A stretch of 64,000 nucleotides of DNA. Source: Kordiimonas sediminis. Its GTDB lineage: Bacteria > Pseudomonadota > Alphaproteobacteria > Sphingomonadales > Kordiimonadaceae. The translations under genes were made by a program, and so were the position numbers. The stretch covers positions 1,116,001 through 1,180,000 of the forward strand of contig NZ_BNCI01000002.1 of NCBI RefSeq assembly GCF_014656395.1. Reading direction: 5' to 3'. Shown here in pieces: positions 1 to 8,755 of this stretch. The notes beneath the pieces were generated by a model that made no database searches, was not told the DNA's origin, and saw nothing but the letters and a program-made list of their open reading frames with translations. Positions within the stretch are counted from its first letter, which is position 1. Each line of letters starts with the position of its first letter.

Positions 1-771
1 ATAGACAAAGTCCTGAAAGACTGGTTCCAAATCCCGAAACCCAAGCCCTGAGGCCACCGCACCGCGGACCATGCGAACTGCCTTCTGCTGATCCATTTGT
101 TCAAGGGCATCCAGAAACTTTTCTCTATCCCAAGGCATGGTGCCTTCAGGAACCGGAGAAAACGGGGAGAAGCGACAATCCCACGAGAAAATCGCATAAG
201 CTTCCAGTCTGGCATGCAGGGCCTTATCAGGGTAAGCATCAGCGAGGGTCAGCCAATCTGCTAAGCCAGCATGTGCATGACCGAAACCTCTTTCCAGTCG
301 GTCCACTGACCATGCGAGAATATCAAGCGTTGTTCGATTACCATCACCCCCAGCTTTTTCCTGGCGGGCAAGGCCGCGCGCAAGCCGTTCGTAATCATAC
401 TCATCGACCGCCTCGCGGATATCTTTGTCAGCCCGCTCCAACTGCTTCTCTACAGGGTCCGGGCTTATATCTACCAGAATATCATCACCCTTGATCAGAA
501 CAGGGAACACTTTAACCGCATCCCTGCCCTGCACTGCTTCGCCTGTTTCCAGGTCAAATGTCCAACCGTGCCAATTACAAGCCAACTGGCACTTTTCGTT
601 CAGAGTGCCTTCAATAAGCGGAAAACCTTCATGCGGGCACCTGTTAGATACAGCACGCACCCCCGACTTCGTTTGGAACAAGGCTACCTGAACTCCGTCT
701 ATTTTCCGGAGAAGGCGTCCGGTTTTCTGCAGTTCTGTTATGGATGTCGCTTTTGTCCAGATATGTGTCAT
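1..771 (-). CDS. Rieske [2Fe-2S] domain protein, C-terminus cut by window edge
   Basis: The reading frame is still open at the left edge, so only 257 N-terminal residues are visible. The first ~85 residues form a Rieske domain with both ligand pairs: C45-P-H47 and C65-N-W-H68, separated by 17 residues, the normal spacing for a [2Fe-2S] cluster held by two Cys and two His. The following ~150 residues are mostly helical-looking and I do not recognise them; no mononuclear-iron motif of ring-hydroxylating oxygenases is seen, although it could lie beyond the edge. The ATG has a GGAG-type ribosome site just upstream. It is divergent from a SufR-like Fe-S regulator, which suggests that regulator controls it. 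Redox partner or oxygenase component are both possible. Confidence 0.75.
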   Translation of the reverse strand, partial: MTHIWTKATSITELQKTGRLLRKIDGVQVALFQTKSGVRAVSNRCPHEGFPLIEGTLNEKCQLACNWHGWTFDLETGEAVQGRDAVKVFPVLIKGDDILVDISPDPVEKQLERADKDIREAVDEYDYERLARGLARQEKAGGDGNRTTLDILAWSVDRLERGFGHAHAGLADWLTLADAYPDKALHARLEAYAIFSWDCRFSPFSPVPEGTMPWDREKFLDALEQMDQQKAVRMVRGAVASGLGFRDLEPVFQDFVY

Positions 772-916
772 TGCTGCCGCTCCTCGCTGATTGTTTATTC
801 TGTGACTCGGTTAACACCTCTGAACGTATCCTACCGTATTCAATCCACGCTAAATCCTGACCCATGGGGCTGTCCTTTTTTATAAAGTTATTACTATATT
901 TATTAATATAAGACGC

Positions 917-957
917 CCTTGAATAAATCAAGTATTTTGTTTATATATTATTCAAGG
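917..957. promoter_or_regulatory. Candidate operator in divergent promoter
   Basis: The AT-rich spacer between the Rieske gene and the SufR-like gene holds a perfect 10-bp inverted repeat, CCTTGAATAA at 917-926 and TTATTCAAGG at 948-957. Its left arm is part of a shorter palindrome, CTTGA-N5-TCAAG (918-932), with the same 5+5+5 geometry as known SufR sites but different bases. The right arm overlaps the AGGAG ribosome site of the regulator gene, so binding there would repress its own translation or transcription. Function is inferred. Confidence 0.45.
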
Positions 958-970
958 AGTAATTAACCCA

Positions 971-1594
971 ATGACAACACGTGAAAAAATTCTCTTTGAA
1001 TTAAAAAAATATGGTGTCCAGACATCGCAGCAAATAGCCGAAACCCTGGGAATGACCAATATGGGGGCACGACAACACTTGCTATCGATGGAAGAAGAAG
1101 GCGTCGTAGTTTGCTGCCAAATGTCGGCATCAGGGCGCGGTAGACCCAGCAAAGGTTGGGAGCTTACTCAAAAGGCTGACATTTTTTTCCCGGATGCACA
1201 CAGGGACCTAAGCCTTGATATCCTTGAGGGTGTTAAAACACTGTTTGGGCAAGAAGGCCTGGACAAACTGATTGATCAGCGCAGCGAAACCCAGCGCAAA
1301 GTCTATGAGAAAGAATTGTCTCAGGAAACATCATTAGGGGATCGGTTGGATGCCTTATCGACCGTACGGTCAAAAGAGGGCTACATGGCTGAAAAAATTG
1401 AAACAGATGACGGGTATCTGTTCATAGAAAACCACTGCCCCATCTGCGAGGCCGCCAAGGTATGTACCGGCCTGTGCAACAAGGAGTTAGAAATATTCAA
1501 GTCTTTGTTTCAGGGTATCGCGGACGTTGAACGTACCGAGCATAAAGTCAGTGGCGCGAGACGCTGTGCCTACAAAGTATCCCCTAAATCATAA
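971..1594 (+). CDS. SufR-like ArsR/DeoR-type Fe-S-sensing transcriptional regulator
   Basis: A 207-residue protein of the COG2345 kind. Residues ~1-70 are a winged helix (TSQQIAETLGMTNMGARQHL recognition region, then the GRGRPSKGWELT wing). The C-terminal half carries the family's cysteine cluster, C-x2-C-x5-C-x3-C followed 29 residues later by a fifth Cys in GARRCAYKV; in SufR such cysteines hold an iron-sulfur cluster that controls DNA binding. ATG follows an AGGAG site by 11 bases. It faces a gene for a Rieske protein across an inverted-repeat promoter, so a simple model is Fe-S or redox control of that neighbour. Its ligand is not shown by the sequence. Confidence 0.85.
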   Translation: MTTREKILFELKKYGVQTSQQIAETLGMTNMGARQHLLSMEEEGVVVCCQMSASGRGRPSKGWELTQKADIFFPDAHRDLSLDILEGVKTLFGQEGLDKLIDQRSETQRKVYEKELSQETSLGDRLDALSTVRSKEGYMAEKIETDDGYLFIENHCPICEAAKVCTGLCNKELEIFKSLFQGIADVERTEHKVSGARRCAYKVSPKS

Positions 1595-1614
1595 TAAGCA
1601 AAAATCACAGTTAC

Positions 1615-2250
1615 TTAGGTCAGTTCTGAACGGATAGAGCGCAATTCTTTCAATAGATCGCTTAACTCTTTTTTCTTTTCCTGTGATGCAGAATCCTGTG
1701 ACGGAGACTCCTGAGAATACTGACCCGCAACGTCCTGCGCTATACCGTGCTCAGTAACCGAAGGTGCTGGCGCTAAAGTATCTTCGTGACGGCTGCCATA
1801 GGTATGCGCTGATTGAACGGTCGGAGATTCCAAAATTTGCTTTTTGCCAACAGCCTCACCCCCCGGGCTGTAATTCGCCTCCATCAGGGACGGCGCAGCC
1901 TTGACACCCTGCACTCTCTTCAACGCATCGGCATCCAGCGGTTCATCCAGTGCCTGTGCAATTGTCGCCTTCAAGCCTTGTTCCTTGAACAATTTCTGCA
2001 CTCCACGGATCGTATACCCCTCTCCGTGCAACAAATGCTTGATCGCCACCAAAAGACGAACATCCTCAGGGCGATAATAGCGCCGGTTACCACCGCGCTT
2101 TAAAGGCCTTACCTGACTGAATTTGCTTTCCCAGAAACGAAGGACGTGCTGCGGCAAGTCTAACTGATCCGCAACTTCTGATATGGTGCGGAATGCTTCT
2201 CGCGCCTTGCCTGAGCGATCAGTCGCTTGTGTGTCGCTTTGGTCTGACAC
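1615..2250 (-). CDS. MerR-family transcriptional regulator
   Basis: An N-terminal MerR winged helix (about residues 18-90) is clear: [22 protein letters not shown], then [14 protein letters not shown] and the [17 protein letters not shown] helix. The rest (about 95-211) is low-complexity, Ser/Gln/Glu-rich, with a charged C-terminal helix, and has no recognisable effector domain. It lies downstream of ihfA on the same strand, the position this regulator holds in many alphaproteobacteria (plsX-fabH-ihfA-merR). Its target is not known from sequence. Confidence 0.85.
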   Translation of the reverse strand: MSDQSDTQATDRSGKAREAFRTISEVADQLDLPQHVLRFWESKFSQVRPLKRGGNRRYYRPEDVRLLVAIKHLLHGEGYTIRGVQKLFKEQGLKATIAQALDEPLDADALKRVQGVKAAPSLMEANYSPGGEAVGKKQILESPTVQSAHTYGSRHEDTLAPAPSVTEHGIAQDVAGQYSQESPSQDSASQEKKKELSDLLKELRSIRSELT

Positions 2251-2361
2251 CCTATTATCCTGCCTAATACTTGAAACTCTGAACGCTCATCCTGATATCA
2301 GAAATTGCCAGCCTGCCTGCCGCCAACAAGAGCACTCTAAACCACCAATCACCAAGACATC

Positions 2362-2652
2362 CTAGTTATTGATACGGTCTTTCATGACTTGGCTTGGACG
2401 GAAAACAAGAACCCGGCGTGGGTCGATAGGAACTTCTTCGCCAGTCTTTGGGTTGCGGCCTGTACGACCATTTTTATGGCGAACAAGAAAGCTGCCAAAT
2501 GAAGAAATTTTTACATTTTCACCATCTACCAGACGATCTGCAATTGTACCCAGAACAGATTCTACCAGCTCTGATGACTCATTACGAGACAAGCCTACAG
2601 CTTCGTAAACAGCTTCGGTCAGATCAGCACGCGTAAGCGTTTTGTTGGACAT
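2362..2652 (-). CDS. ihfA: Integration host factor subunit alpha
   Basis: A 96-residue HU/IHF-fold protein, the standard length. It opens with [21 protein letters not shown] and carries the DNA-binding arm [23 protein letters not shown], in which the Pro intercalates into and bends DNA. With IhfB it would form the heterodimer used in nucleoid structure and in looping for sigma54 promoters such as those of the flagellar genes in this window. It sits between plsX and merR on the same strand; the usual upstream neighbour fabH is absent. Confidence 0.95.
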   Translation of the reverse strand: MSNKTLTRADLTEAVYEAVGLSRNESSELVESVLGTIADRLVDGENVKISSFGSFLVRHKNGRTGRNPKTGEEVPIDPRRVLVFRPSQVMKDRINN

Positions 2653-2799
2653 CTTAATTCCCTTCTAAAGAATAGCTGACTTCCTTTGTTAAAATTTATA
2701 ACAACCGGAAGAAAGAGTCAAACACCAACACTGCATTGCCCTGATATTGCAATGACTTATAGTTTACTTTTTAAGTATGACACTAATTCATAAGGGGAA

Positions 2800-3846
2800 T
2801 TAGCTATCGTCCCCACACTCTTGGCCCACCTCGGTAGTTTGTGCCAACTCTTCTGAGATTAGACGAATCAGATCATTTTTAGCCATATCAATCGCCGTGG
2901 AGATAGCCGTCGCAAAGCCGTTAGCATTTGCGCCGCCATGACTTTTAACAACCAGTCCATTAAGTCCAAGGAACACACCTCCATTGTGATTGTTGGGGTC
3001 CATATGGCTTCTAAGCGACTGCAGACCACGTTTGGCAAACAGGTATCCGATTTTTGTGGAAGTACTGCTGGTAAAGGCACGCGTCAACAGTTCACTCACC
3101 AGCCGCGCCGTACCTTCTGCTGTTTTCAAAGCGATGTTTCCGGTGAAGCCGTCTGTTACCACAACGTCTACATCACCTGCACCAATTGCATTACCTTCAA
3201 CGAAACCGCTAAACTCCAGATGCAGATGCTCTTCCGCCTTCAGTATTTCCGCTGCCTGACGGATATTCTCTTTACCCTTCAGGTCTTCAACACCGACATT
3301 CAGGAGACCAACCGTAGGCCTGCTAAGCCCCAGCACGGTCCGGACATATGCGGCCCCCATAATGGCAAACTGCACCAGATTATGAGCGTCGCATTCGATA
3401 TTCGCGCCCAGATCCAGCATAACACTCTCGCCGCGCAGTGTCGGCATAGGAGAAATCAGCGCAGGGCGCTCAATCCCGGGCATAGTTCTGAGGATAAACT
3501 TTGCCAGCGCCATCTGAGCGCCTGTATTCCCGGCGGAAATGGCTACGTGAGCTTTTTTGTCTTTTACCGCCTGAATAGCCAACCCCATTGAAGACTGACG
3601 TCCACGGCGCAAGGCCTGCGAAGGTTTATCATCTGCGGAGACAATTTCACTTGTGTGAATAATTTCCACACTGTTTTCAAGGTTAGAGTGCTGCGCAACG
3701 AGAGGACCGATAATTGCCTCATCCCCAAAGGCCAAAAACCGAGTGTCAGGGTATAATGTACGCGCCTGAGACATTCCCTCGATCACCACCTTAGGCGCGT
3801 TGTCTCCCCCCATTGCGTCTATTGCAATTATTATATTTTTTGACAC
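2800..3846 (-). CDS. plsX: Phosphate acyltransferase PlsX
   Basis: At 348 residues it is full length. PlsX converts acyl-ACP plus phosphate to acyl-phosphate for the PlsY step of phospholipid synthesis at the membrane. Diagnostic segments are IAIDAMGGDNAP at the N-terminus, SAGNTGAQMALA, MLDLGANIECDA and VVVTDGFTGNIALKT. It is followed, 147 bases on, by ihfA rather than by fabH. Upstream lies a DUF177/YceD gene, a conserved neighbour in proteobacteria, though rpmF, found between the two in enterics, is not here. Confidence 0.95.
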   Translation of the reverse strand: MSKNIIIAIDAMGGDNAPKVVIEGMSQARTLYPDTRFLAFGDEAIIGPLVAQHSNLENSVEIIHTSEIVSADDKPSQALRRGRQSSMGLAIQAVKDKKAHVAISAGNTGAQMALAKFILRTMPGIERPALISPMPTLRGESVMLDLGANIECDAHNLVQFAIMGAAYVRTVLGLSRPTVGLLNVGVEDLKGKENIRQAAEILKAEEHLHLEFSGFVEGNAIGAGDVDVVVTDGFTGNIALKTAEGTARLVSELLTRAFTSSTSTKIGYLFAKRGLQSLRSHMDPNNHNGGVFLGLNGLVVKSHGGANANGFATAISTAIDMAKNDLIRLISEELAQTTEVGQECGDDS

Positions 3847-3970
3847 AAAATCATTCCATTCAAGATAGTAACCCTTTGAGTATACGGGCTAAAATCGGAG
3901 TATAATCTTACCTGAGCCTAATTCTCAAGCGTCCCAATTACTGTAAAACATAAAGATTTTACAAAAAGCT

Positions 3971-4519
3971 TCAAGTTTTGTTATGCAGATTCTTAAGCGC
4001 CGCGAATGGGTTAGGCTTACCTTCAGCCTCTTCATTCACTGATAATCCTGCAATATCTGCCGCGCTAATCTCAACGCCCTCTGCCCTTGGATATGGTTCC
4101 ATTGTTACTGCAAGGGTCTGTACGATCACTTCCCCCAGGTCAACATCATCACCTTCAAGGACATCATATTCCGGTGCATCCGGGTCCATATATGCTTCTT
4201 CGGCATCCAGGACTTCGACTTCATTTGCGGGTAACAGCAACAGCGAAAATGGACTATCCACAGTTTCCTGGACAGGATCACCCGTAGCCACACATTCCTG
4301 TGTTAACCGGCTCTTGATCTCGCCGCTGATTTCGATTCCCTTGCTGTTCTTCACCGCGGACACAGATGCAGTAGCTTCAAGACTTTCAATATCGACAATT
4401 AGCAACCGGTCCTTAATCGCATTCAAATCTTCTGGTTTGGCGGTAATGTGAAAGTTCTCCGGCTTCGAAGTTACCTCAGAAGCACGAATAACTTTTGAAA
4501 AACTATATGTATCAGACAT
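3971..4519 (-). CDS. YceD/DUF177 family protein
   Basis: A 182-residue acidic protein of the DUF177 (YceD) family, recognised from its central segment ending GDDVDLGEVIVQTLAVTMEPYP and the conserved C-terminal NPFAALKNL. The enteric and plant homologues are linked to 23S rRNA and L32 accumulation. The alphaproteobacterial type lies, as here, upstream of plsX and downstream of the cytochrome bc1 chaperone gene. The zinc-type cysteines of some homologues are not evident; only one Cys is present. The role in this organism is inferred from the family. Confidence 0.8.
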   Translation of the reverse strand: MSDTYSFSKVIRASEVTSKPENFHITAKPEDLNAIKDRLLIVDIESLEATASVSAVKNSKGIEISGEIKSRLTQECVATGDPVQETVDSPFSLLLLPANEVEVLDAEEAYMDPDAPEYDVLEGDDVDLGEVIVQTLAVTMEPYPRAEGVEISAADIAGLSVNEEAEGKPNPFAALKNLHNKT

Positions 4520-4537
4520 CGCTGTGATCCCCTTTAT

Positions 4538-5089
4538 CTATGCTTCTTTGCCAAGTAAATTTTCAACTGATGGCATATCCAGATTTTCCACCAGCAGATC
4601 TTCTTTGGTCTTTGATTGTAACCAGCTATCAAGGTTCATCATATAGACAACCATCATGCCAGCGGAATGTTCTTCGGCATCACGGTATAGATTTCTAATC
4701 AGAGCGGCTTCGAGTTGTGCCTCTTTGTCCGCTGCGTCCAATGCTTTCCCGTAAGCATCGATCCGTCCAAGCAGCCCGGCTCCAAGTTTCTTGACCTGTT
4801 TACCAACCCCCATGTCACCGACACCTATTTCACGAATAGCTCTGTCCATATCTGCAATGATTGCTTCCATCATCATTTGCCGGATATCCTGTGTTTCAGG
4901 ACCTTCCCTTTCCAGCCTGCGCAGGAACAGAAACATATGCAGCACAATCATATCGAAACGGCCATCCAACGTGTCACATACGTGATACGTCTCATAAAAA
5001 ACCGCCTCTCTGGATTGCTCAACCAGTCTGGTATATAGGCTGTAGGCTAAAACCTTGTTATGAGATGACTTGAAAAGCCATTTAAACAT
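4538..5089 (-). CDS. Ubiquinol-cytochrome c chaperone (CBP3/UQCC1 family)
   Basis: A 183-residue mostly helical protein matching the bacterial CBP3 family, which helps assemble cytochrome b into the bc1 complex. Recognisable parts are AYSLYTRLVEQSREAVFYE near the start, DTLDGRFDMIVLHMFLFLRRL in the middle, and the DMDRAIREIGVGDMGVGKQVKK segment. It lies 18 bases upstream of the DUF177 gene and is probably cotranscribed with it and plsX. It is divergent from bamE, a pairing common in alphaproteobacteria. Confidence 0.85.
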   Translation of the reverse strand: MFKWLFKSSHNKVLAYSLYTRLVEQSREAVFYETYHVCDTLDGRFDMIVLHMFLFLRRLEREGPETQDIRQMMMEAIIADMDRAIREIGVGDMGVGKQVKKLGAGLLGRIDAYGKALDAADKEAQLEAALIRNLYRDAEEHSAGMMVVYMMNLDSWLQSKTKEDLLVENLDMPSVENLLGKEA

Positions 5090-5261
5090 TCTTTGTCCTT
5101 TTATTGCCCAAATTTTCTGTCAGTATCAGCCAAATTGACAAAATAGCATAGAAACATAAAGTATATGCCAATTGAGCCCTTGACCTTTCGTCATTTGGCT
5201 GGCTCTATCACTTTCAAAGATTCTATGCAATGAAGAAGACAAATACGGAAGAAAGTTGCGC

Positions 5262-5774
5262 ATGACATTTTTAAGTAAAAAAACCGGAATAACCAAAAAA
5301 GCTGGGATCGCTCTCTGCATCGCGTCCACACTTTTGGTAGCCGGATGTGGAAACACCAGAATGGTGCGTGGCTATGTGTTTGACAAAGAACTAGCGGACG
5401 CCATTCAGCCCGGTGTTGACAATAGACAGTCTGTGATCGGCACACTTGGTGGCCCTACTATGCGTGCGTCTTTCAACGATAACATCTGGTATTATGTTTC
5501 TACCACTGTGCGCGTGCGTCCCGTTTTCTGGCCAGATGCAAAAGAACACCGCGTTCTAGCCATCAGCTTTAATGATAGCGGTATTGTTGATGATGTTCGT
5601 AACTATGACATGAATGACAGACGCGTTGTTAATCCTGTGGGCGACAAAACACCTACCCGTGGCCGCGAAATGAATGTGTTCCAGCAAATCTTCATGAATG
5701 TTGGTCGCTTTTCTGGTTCTGCGCCTGTTGGTTCCGGCGGTGTCGGTCCAAATGGTGGTGGCCCGAACGGCTAA
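5262..5774 (+). CDS. bamE: Outer-membrane assembly lipoprotein BamE
   Basis: A 170-residue lipoprotein with a Lys-rich n-region, a hydrophobic stretch and the lipobox LVAGC (lipidated Cys29). The SmpA/OmlA fold follows: VDNRQSVIGTLGGPT, the WYYVSTT strand and the late hydrophobic strand VLAISFNDSGIVDDV. BamE is an accessory subunit of the BAM complex that inserts beta-barrels into the outer membrane. The C-terminal ~35 residues are a Gly/Pro/Asn tail (VGSGGVGPNGGGPNG). I chose the ATG at 5262, behind GGAAGAAAG, over an in-frame TTG six bases earlier. A strong terminator follows. Confidence 0.9.
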   Translation: MTFLSKKTGITKKAGIALCIASTLLVAGCGNTRMVRGYVFDKELADAIQPGVDNRQSVIGTLGGPTMRASFNDNIWYYVSTTVRVRPVFWPDAKEHRVLAISFNDSGIVDDVRNYDMNDRRVVNPVGDKTPTRGREMNVFQQIFMNVGRFSGSAPVGSGGVGPNGGGPNG

Positions 5775-5796
5775 GCCACCCTACCAGTCAGATACA

Positions 5797-5831
5797 AAAA
5801 GCCCCGGCTGTACCGGGGCTTTTCTCTTTTT
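5797..5831 (+). terminator. Rho-independent terminator of bamE
   Basis: GC-rich perfect hairpin GCCCCGG-CTGTA-CCGGGGC flanked by AAAA on the left and TTTTCTCTTTTT on the right, 22 bases after the bamE stop codon. The flanking A/T pairing means it could also end transcripts from the minus strand downstream of hppA. Confidence 0.9.
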
Positions 5832-5852
5832 GCCATAATTCCAAATTGTGCC

Positions 5853-7940
5853 CTAGCTATGCGCCAACATCGCCAGTAACAGCAGTGCGACAATATTTGT
5901 GATCTTAATCATCGGATTCACTGCCGGGCCTGCCGTGTCCTTATAAGGATCACCAACAGTATCGCCCGTAACCGCTGCCTTATGAGCTTCGGATCCTTTA
6001 CCTCCGTGGTTGCCATCTTCGATATATTTCTTGGCATTATCCCACGCACCACCACCGGCAGTCATAGACAAAGCAACAAACAGTCCGCCCACAATGACAC
6101 CTAATAGCAAGGCACCAACGGCTGCAAATGCCTGTCCCTGCCCGGCAATGGCATTGATAATGAAATAAGTCACAATCGGCGCAGCCACTGGTAACAGAGA
6201 CGGTACAACCATTTCCTTGATTGCCGTTTTGGTCAACATATCAACTGACCGTGCATAATCTGGCTTGGACGTTCCTGCCATAATCCCAGGATCTGCTTTA
6301 AACTGTGCCCGTACTTCTTCTACAACTTCACCACCTGCACGGCCTACCGCGGTCATACCAAGTGCACCGAACAAATACGGCAATAAAGCACCCAGCAGCA
6401 AACCAACAACTACATACGGGTTAGAAAGCTCGAAATTCACATCCACATCCGGGAAGTAAATATTCAGGTCTGCCGTATAGGCCCCAAAAAGCACAAGCGC
6501 CGCAAGCGCTGCCGAGCCAATTGCGTACCCTTTGGTCACCGCTTTTGTTGTGTTACCCACAGCATCTAGCGCGTCTGTCCGGCCACGGACCTCATCGTCC
6601 AGACCCGCCATTTCAGCAATGCCACCGGCATTATCTGTCACAGGCCCATATGCATCAAGCGCAACCACCATTCCGGCAAGAGCAAGCATGGCAGTAGCAG
6701 CAAAACCAAGCCCCAGAACACCCGCAGTTGAATAGGCGACAATGATGCCAGCACAAATCACAATTGTAGGCAAAGCTGTTGCCTCCATTGAAATGGCTAG
6801 CCCCTGGATTACGTTAGTACCGTGACCAGTTTCGGACGCTTTTGCGATCGACCGAACAGGACGAAACTCTGTGCTTGTATAATATTCCGTCAACCAGATT
6901 ATCAGCCCGGTTACTACAAGGCCAACAATGCCGCATATATACAGCGACATACCTGTGATGGATGAAGACCCGGCAGTATAGACTGTCGCCATATCACCCA
7001 GTGCCCACTGCATCGCAAAATACATTGCCCCTGCACTAAGCACAGCCGTAAGGATAAAGCCTTTATACAGGGCCCCCATAATGGAATTATTGCTGCCCAA
7101 GCGAACTGCAAATGTACCAATGATAGACGCGATAATACACACACCGCCAATGATCAACGGCAACTGCATAATATCACCAGCACCATTTGCGACAAACAGC
7201 GCCGTCAGCACCATAGTAGCGCCGATGGTCACTACATACGTTTCAAAAAGGTCCGCAGCCATCCCCGCACAGTCACCGACATTATCGCCAACATTGTCAG
7301 CAATCACAGCCGGATTACGTGGATCATCCTCCGGGATACCCGCTTCGACCTTGCCCACAAGGTCAGCACCAACATCCGCACCTTTGGTGAATATGCCACC
7401 ACCCAAACGCGCGAAGATAGAAATCAGTGATGCCCCAAAACCCAAGGCAACAAGTGCATCAATTACGGTGCGGTCACTGGATGCAAAACCCAGATGCCCT
7501 ATAAGTACCGTATAATAGCCAGCAACCGCCAAAAGCGCGAGCCCCGCCACCAGCATGCCTGTTACCGCACCGGATTGAAACGCGATCGTCAACCCAGCCT
7601 GCAGGCTTGTACGGGCAGCCTCTGTCGTTCTGACATTAGCCTTAACGCTGATCAGCATACCAATGTAACCAGCAACGCCGGAAAGAACGGCACCAATAAC
7701 AAATCCAATCGCTGGATACATGCCCAGAGCAACGAAAAGCGCTACTGCAACAACGACACCAACAACAGCAATTGTTTTATATTGTCTGTTTAAATAAGCC
7801 TGAGCTCCTTCCTGGATAGCCCCGGCGATTTCTTGCATTTTCTCACTACCTGCACTCGCAGACAGAATTCTTGCACGCGTAACTACGCCATAGACCACGG
7901 CCAAGAGACCACAAGCTATGGATACATATAGTACTTCCAT
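5853..7940 (-). CDS. hppA: Membrane proton-translocating pyrophosphatase, K+-independent
   Basis: An integral-membrane enzyme of about 695 residues with some 15-16 hydrophobic segments that couples pyrophosphate hydrolysis to proton export. Substrate-site motifs are present: [55 protein letters not shown] and [18 protein letters not shown]. The motif [15 protein letters not shown] has Lys and Thr at the two positions that, by family knowledge, mark K+-independent H+-pumping forms; K+-dependent ones have Ala. The ATG at 7940 is preferred because GGGGGAATCC lies just upstream; an in-frame ATG 45 bases earlier would add a poorly conserved leader. Confidence 0.95.
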   Translation of the reverse strand: MEVLYVSIACGLLAVVYGVVTRARILSASAGSEKMQEIAGAIQEGAQAYLNRQYKTIAVVGVVVAVALFVALGMYPAIGFVIGAVLSGVAGYIGMLISVKANVRTTEAARTSLQAGLTIAFQSGAVTGMLVAGLALLAVAGYYTVLIGHLGFASSDRTVIDALVALGFGASLISIFARLGGGIFTKGADVGADLVGKVEAGIPEDDPRNPAVIADNVGDNVGDCAGMAADLFETYVVTIGATMVLTALFVANGAGDIMQLPLIIGGVCIIASIIGTFAVRLGSNNSIMGALYKGFILTAVLSAGAMYFAMQWALGDMATVYTAGSSSITGMSLYICGIVGLVVTGLIIWLTEYYTSTEFRPVRSIAKASETGHGTNVIQGLAISMEATALPTIVICAGIIVAYSTAGVLGLGFAATAMLALAGMVVALDAYGPVTDNAGGIAEMAGLDDEVRGRTDALDAVGNTTKAVTKGYAIGSAALAALVLFGAYTADLNIYFPDVDVNFELSNPYVVVGLLLGALLPYLFGALGMTAVGRAGGEVVEEVRAQFKADPGIMAGTSKPDYARSVDMLTKTAIKEMVVPSLLPVAAPIVTYFIINAIAGQGQAFAAVGALLLGVIVGGLFVALSMTAGGGAWDNAKKYIEDGNHGGKGSEAHKAAVTGDTVGDPYKDTAGPAVNPMIKITNIVALLLLAMLAHS

Positions 7941-8243
7941 GGATTCCCCCTTAAAAGGTATATTTACCTTAACAAGGGCCGGCAACAGCCGTATGTATCG
8001 TCTTCATGACAAACTCCGCCCCTGTTACACAGTCGAAATACCTCCCCCAACTAATCCCAATACCGGAGATATACGACCCTTTCACCTTATGAGTGAAAAA
8101 CCAGTCTGGCAAGTGACTCTTTTTTTGAACCCAAAATACGGCAAGTTTCTATTGCTGCTTGAAACACAGATCAAAAGCACAAGAAAAAAGGTGCCTTGTT
8201 CAGAAGACACCCTCAAAAACGTTATTCACAAATCGCAGTAAGA
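7941..8243. other. 303-bp intergenic spacer upstream of hppA
   Basis: Both flanking genes read on the minus strand, so this should hold the hppA promoter and the end of the riboflavin/thiamine operon. I see no convincing coding frame, tRNA or T-tailed hairpin; a GGTG...CACC pairing around 8190-8211 is too weak to call. Confidence 0.4.
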
Positions 8244-8738
8244 CTATCTTGAAATTCGCATAGCCTTGGTAACGGTCAAGTCGTAAATGACCCCCTTGCC
8301 TACTACAGCCTCGGCCTTTTCTTTCAAGACTTTTGATGCTTTTTCAAAGTCAAGCTCGGCACCGCTGTCTTCACGCATCAGATTGACAGTACTGATTGTC
8401 GCAATAAATTCATGCTTTAAGCGACTTTCCATACTTGTCACCTTGTCAACAGCTGCCGTGCCGTCCACTTCGATAGATAAGTCGACAGTATAATTACCAA
8501 TGAAAACAGACCGTCCATCCCGTTTGATATAAATAGGGATAAGGACCTCTTTAAACTCTACAACCTGCAGATCTTCAGGCGCCGTAACTTCTGCAACTTC
8601 CTGAGTTTCGCTACCATCATCTTCAGGCATTAAAAAGAATACCGCAGCCCCACCGATACCTAGCCCTAATACAAGCCCTACGATCAGAAGCAGTTTGCTA
8701 CTGCCAGAACTTTCGCCTTTTTCATTTTCTTCGGACAC
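8244..8738 (-). CDS. FliL-like single-pass membrane protein
   Basis: 164 residues: a short polar N-terminus, one transmembrane helix (about residues 15-36, LLLIVGLVLGLGIGGAAVFFL), an acidic linker and a periplasmic domain. The arrangement and the C-terminal pattern (VDLSIEVDG, KHEFIATISTV, VIYDLTVTKAMRI) resemble FliL, the stator-associated basal-body protein. A separate, more typical fliL is present at 42999-43583 in the flagellar island. This copy lies 17 bases after thiL in the riboflavin/thiamine operon and just before hppA, so a non-flagellar membrane role is likely. The FliL label is a fold-level resemblance only. Confidence 0.6.
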   Translation of the reverse strand: MSEENEKGESSGSSKLLLIVGLVLGLGIGGAAVFFLMPEDDGSETQEVAEVTAPEDLQVVEFKEVLIPIYIKRDGRSVFIGNYTVDLSIEVDGTAAVDKVTSMESRLKHEFIATISTVNLMREDSGAELDFEKASKVLKEKAEAVVGKGVIYDLTVTKAMRISR

Positions 8739-8755
8739 TCTTTAATCCTTGCTCG

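Noticed and set aside
2290-2361. Stretch resembling part of a tRNA between merR and ihfA
   Set aside because: No T-loop GTTCRA sequence and no acceptor-stem pairing.
2732-2755. Inverted repeat CATTGC...GCAATG between plsX and ihfA
   Set aside because: Short arms and no T-tail on the minus strand; not convincing as terminator or operator.
3937-3963. TGTAAAA...TTTTACA pairing after the DUF177 gene
   Set aside because: Pure A/T arms and no following T-run; chance in AT-rich DNA.
8190-8215. Possible terminator pairing GGTG...CACC before the fliL-like gene end
   Set aside because: Four-base arms and no T-run.
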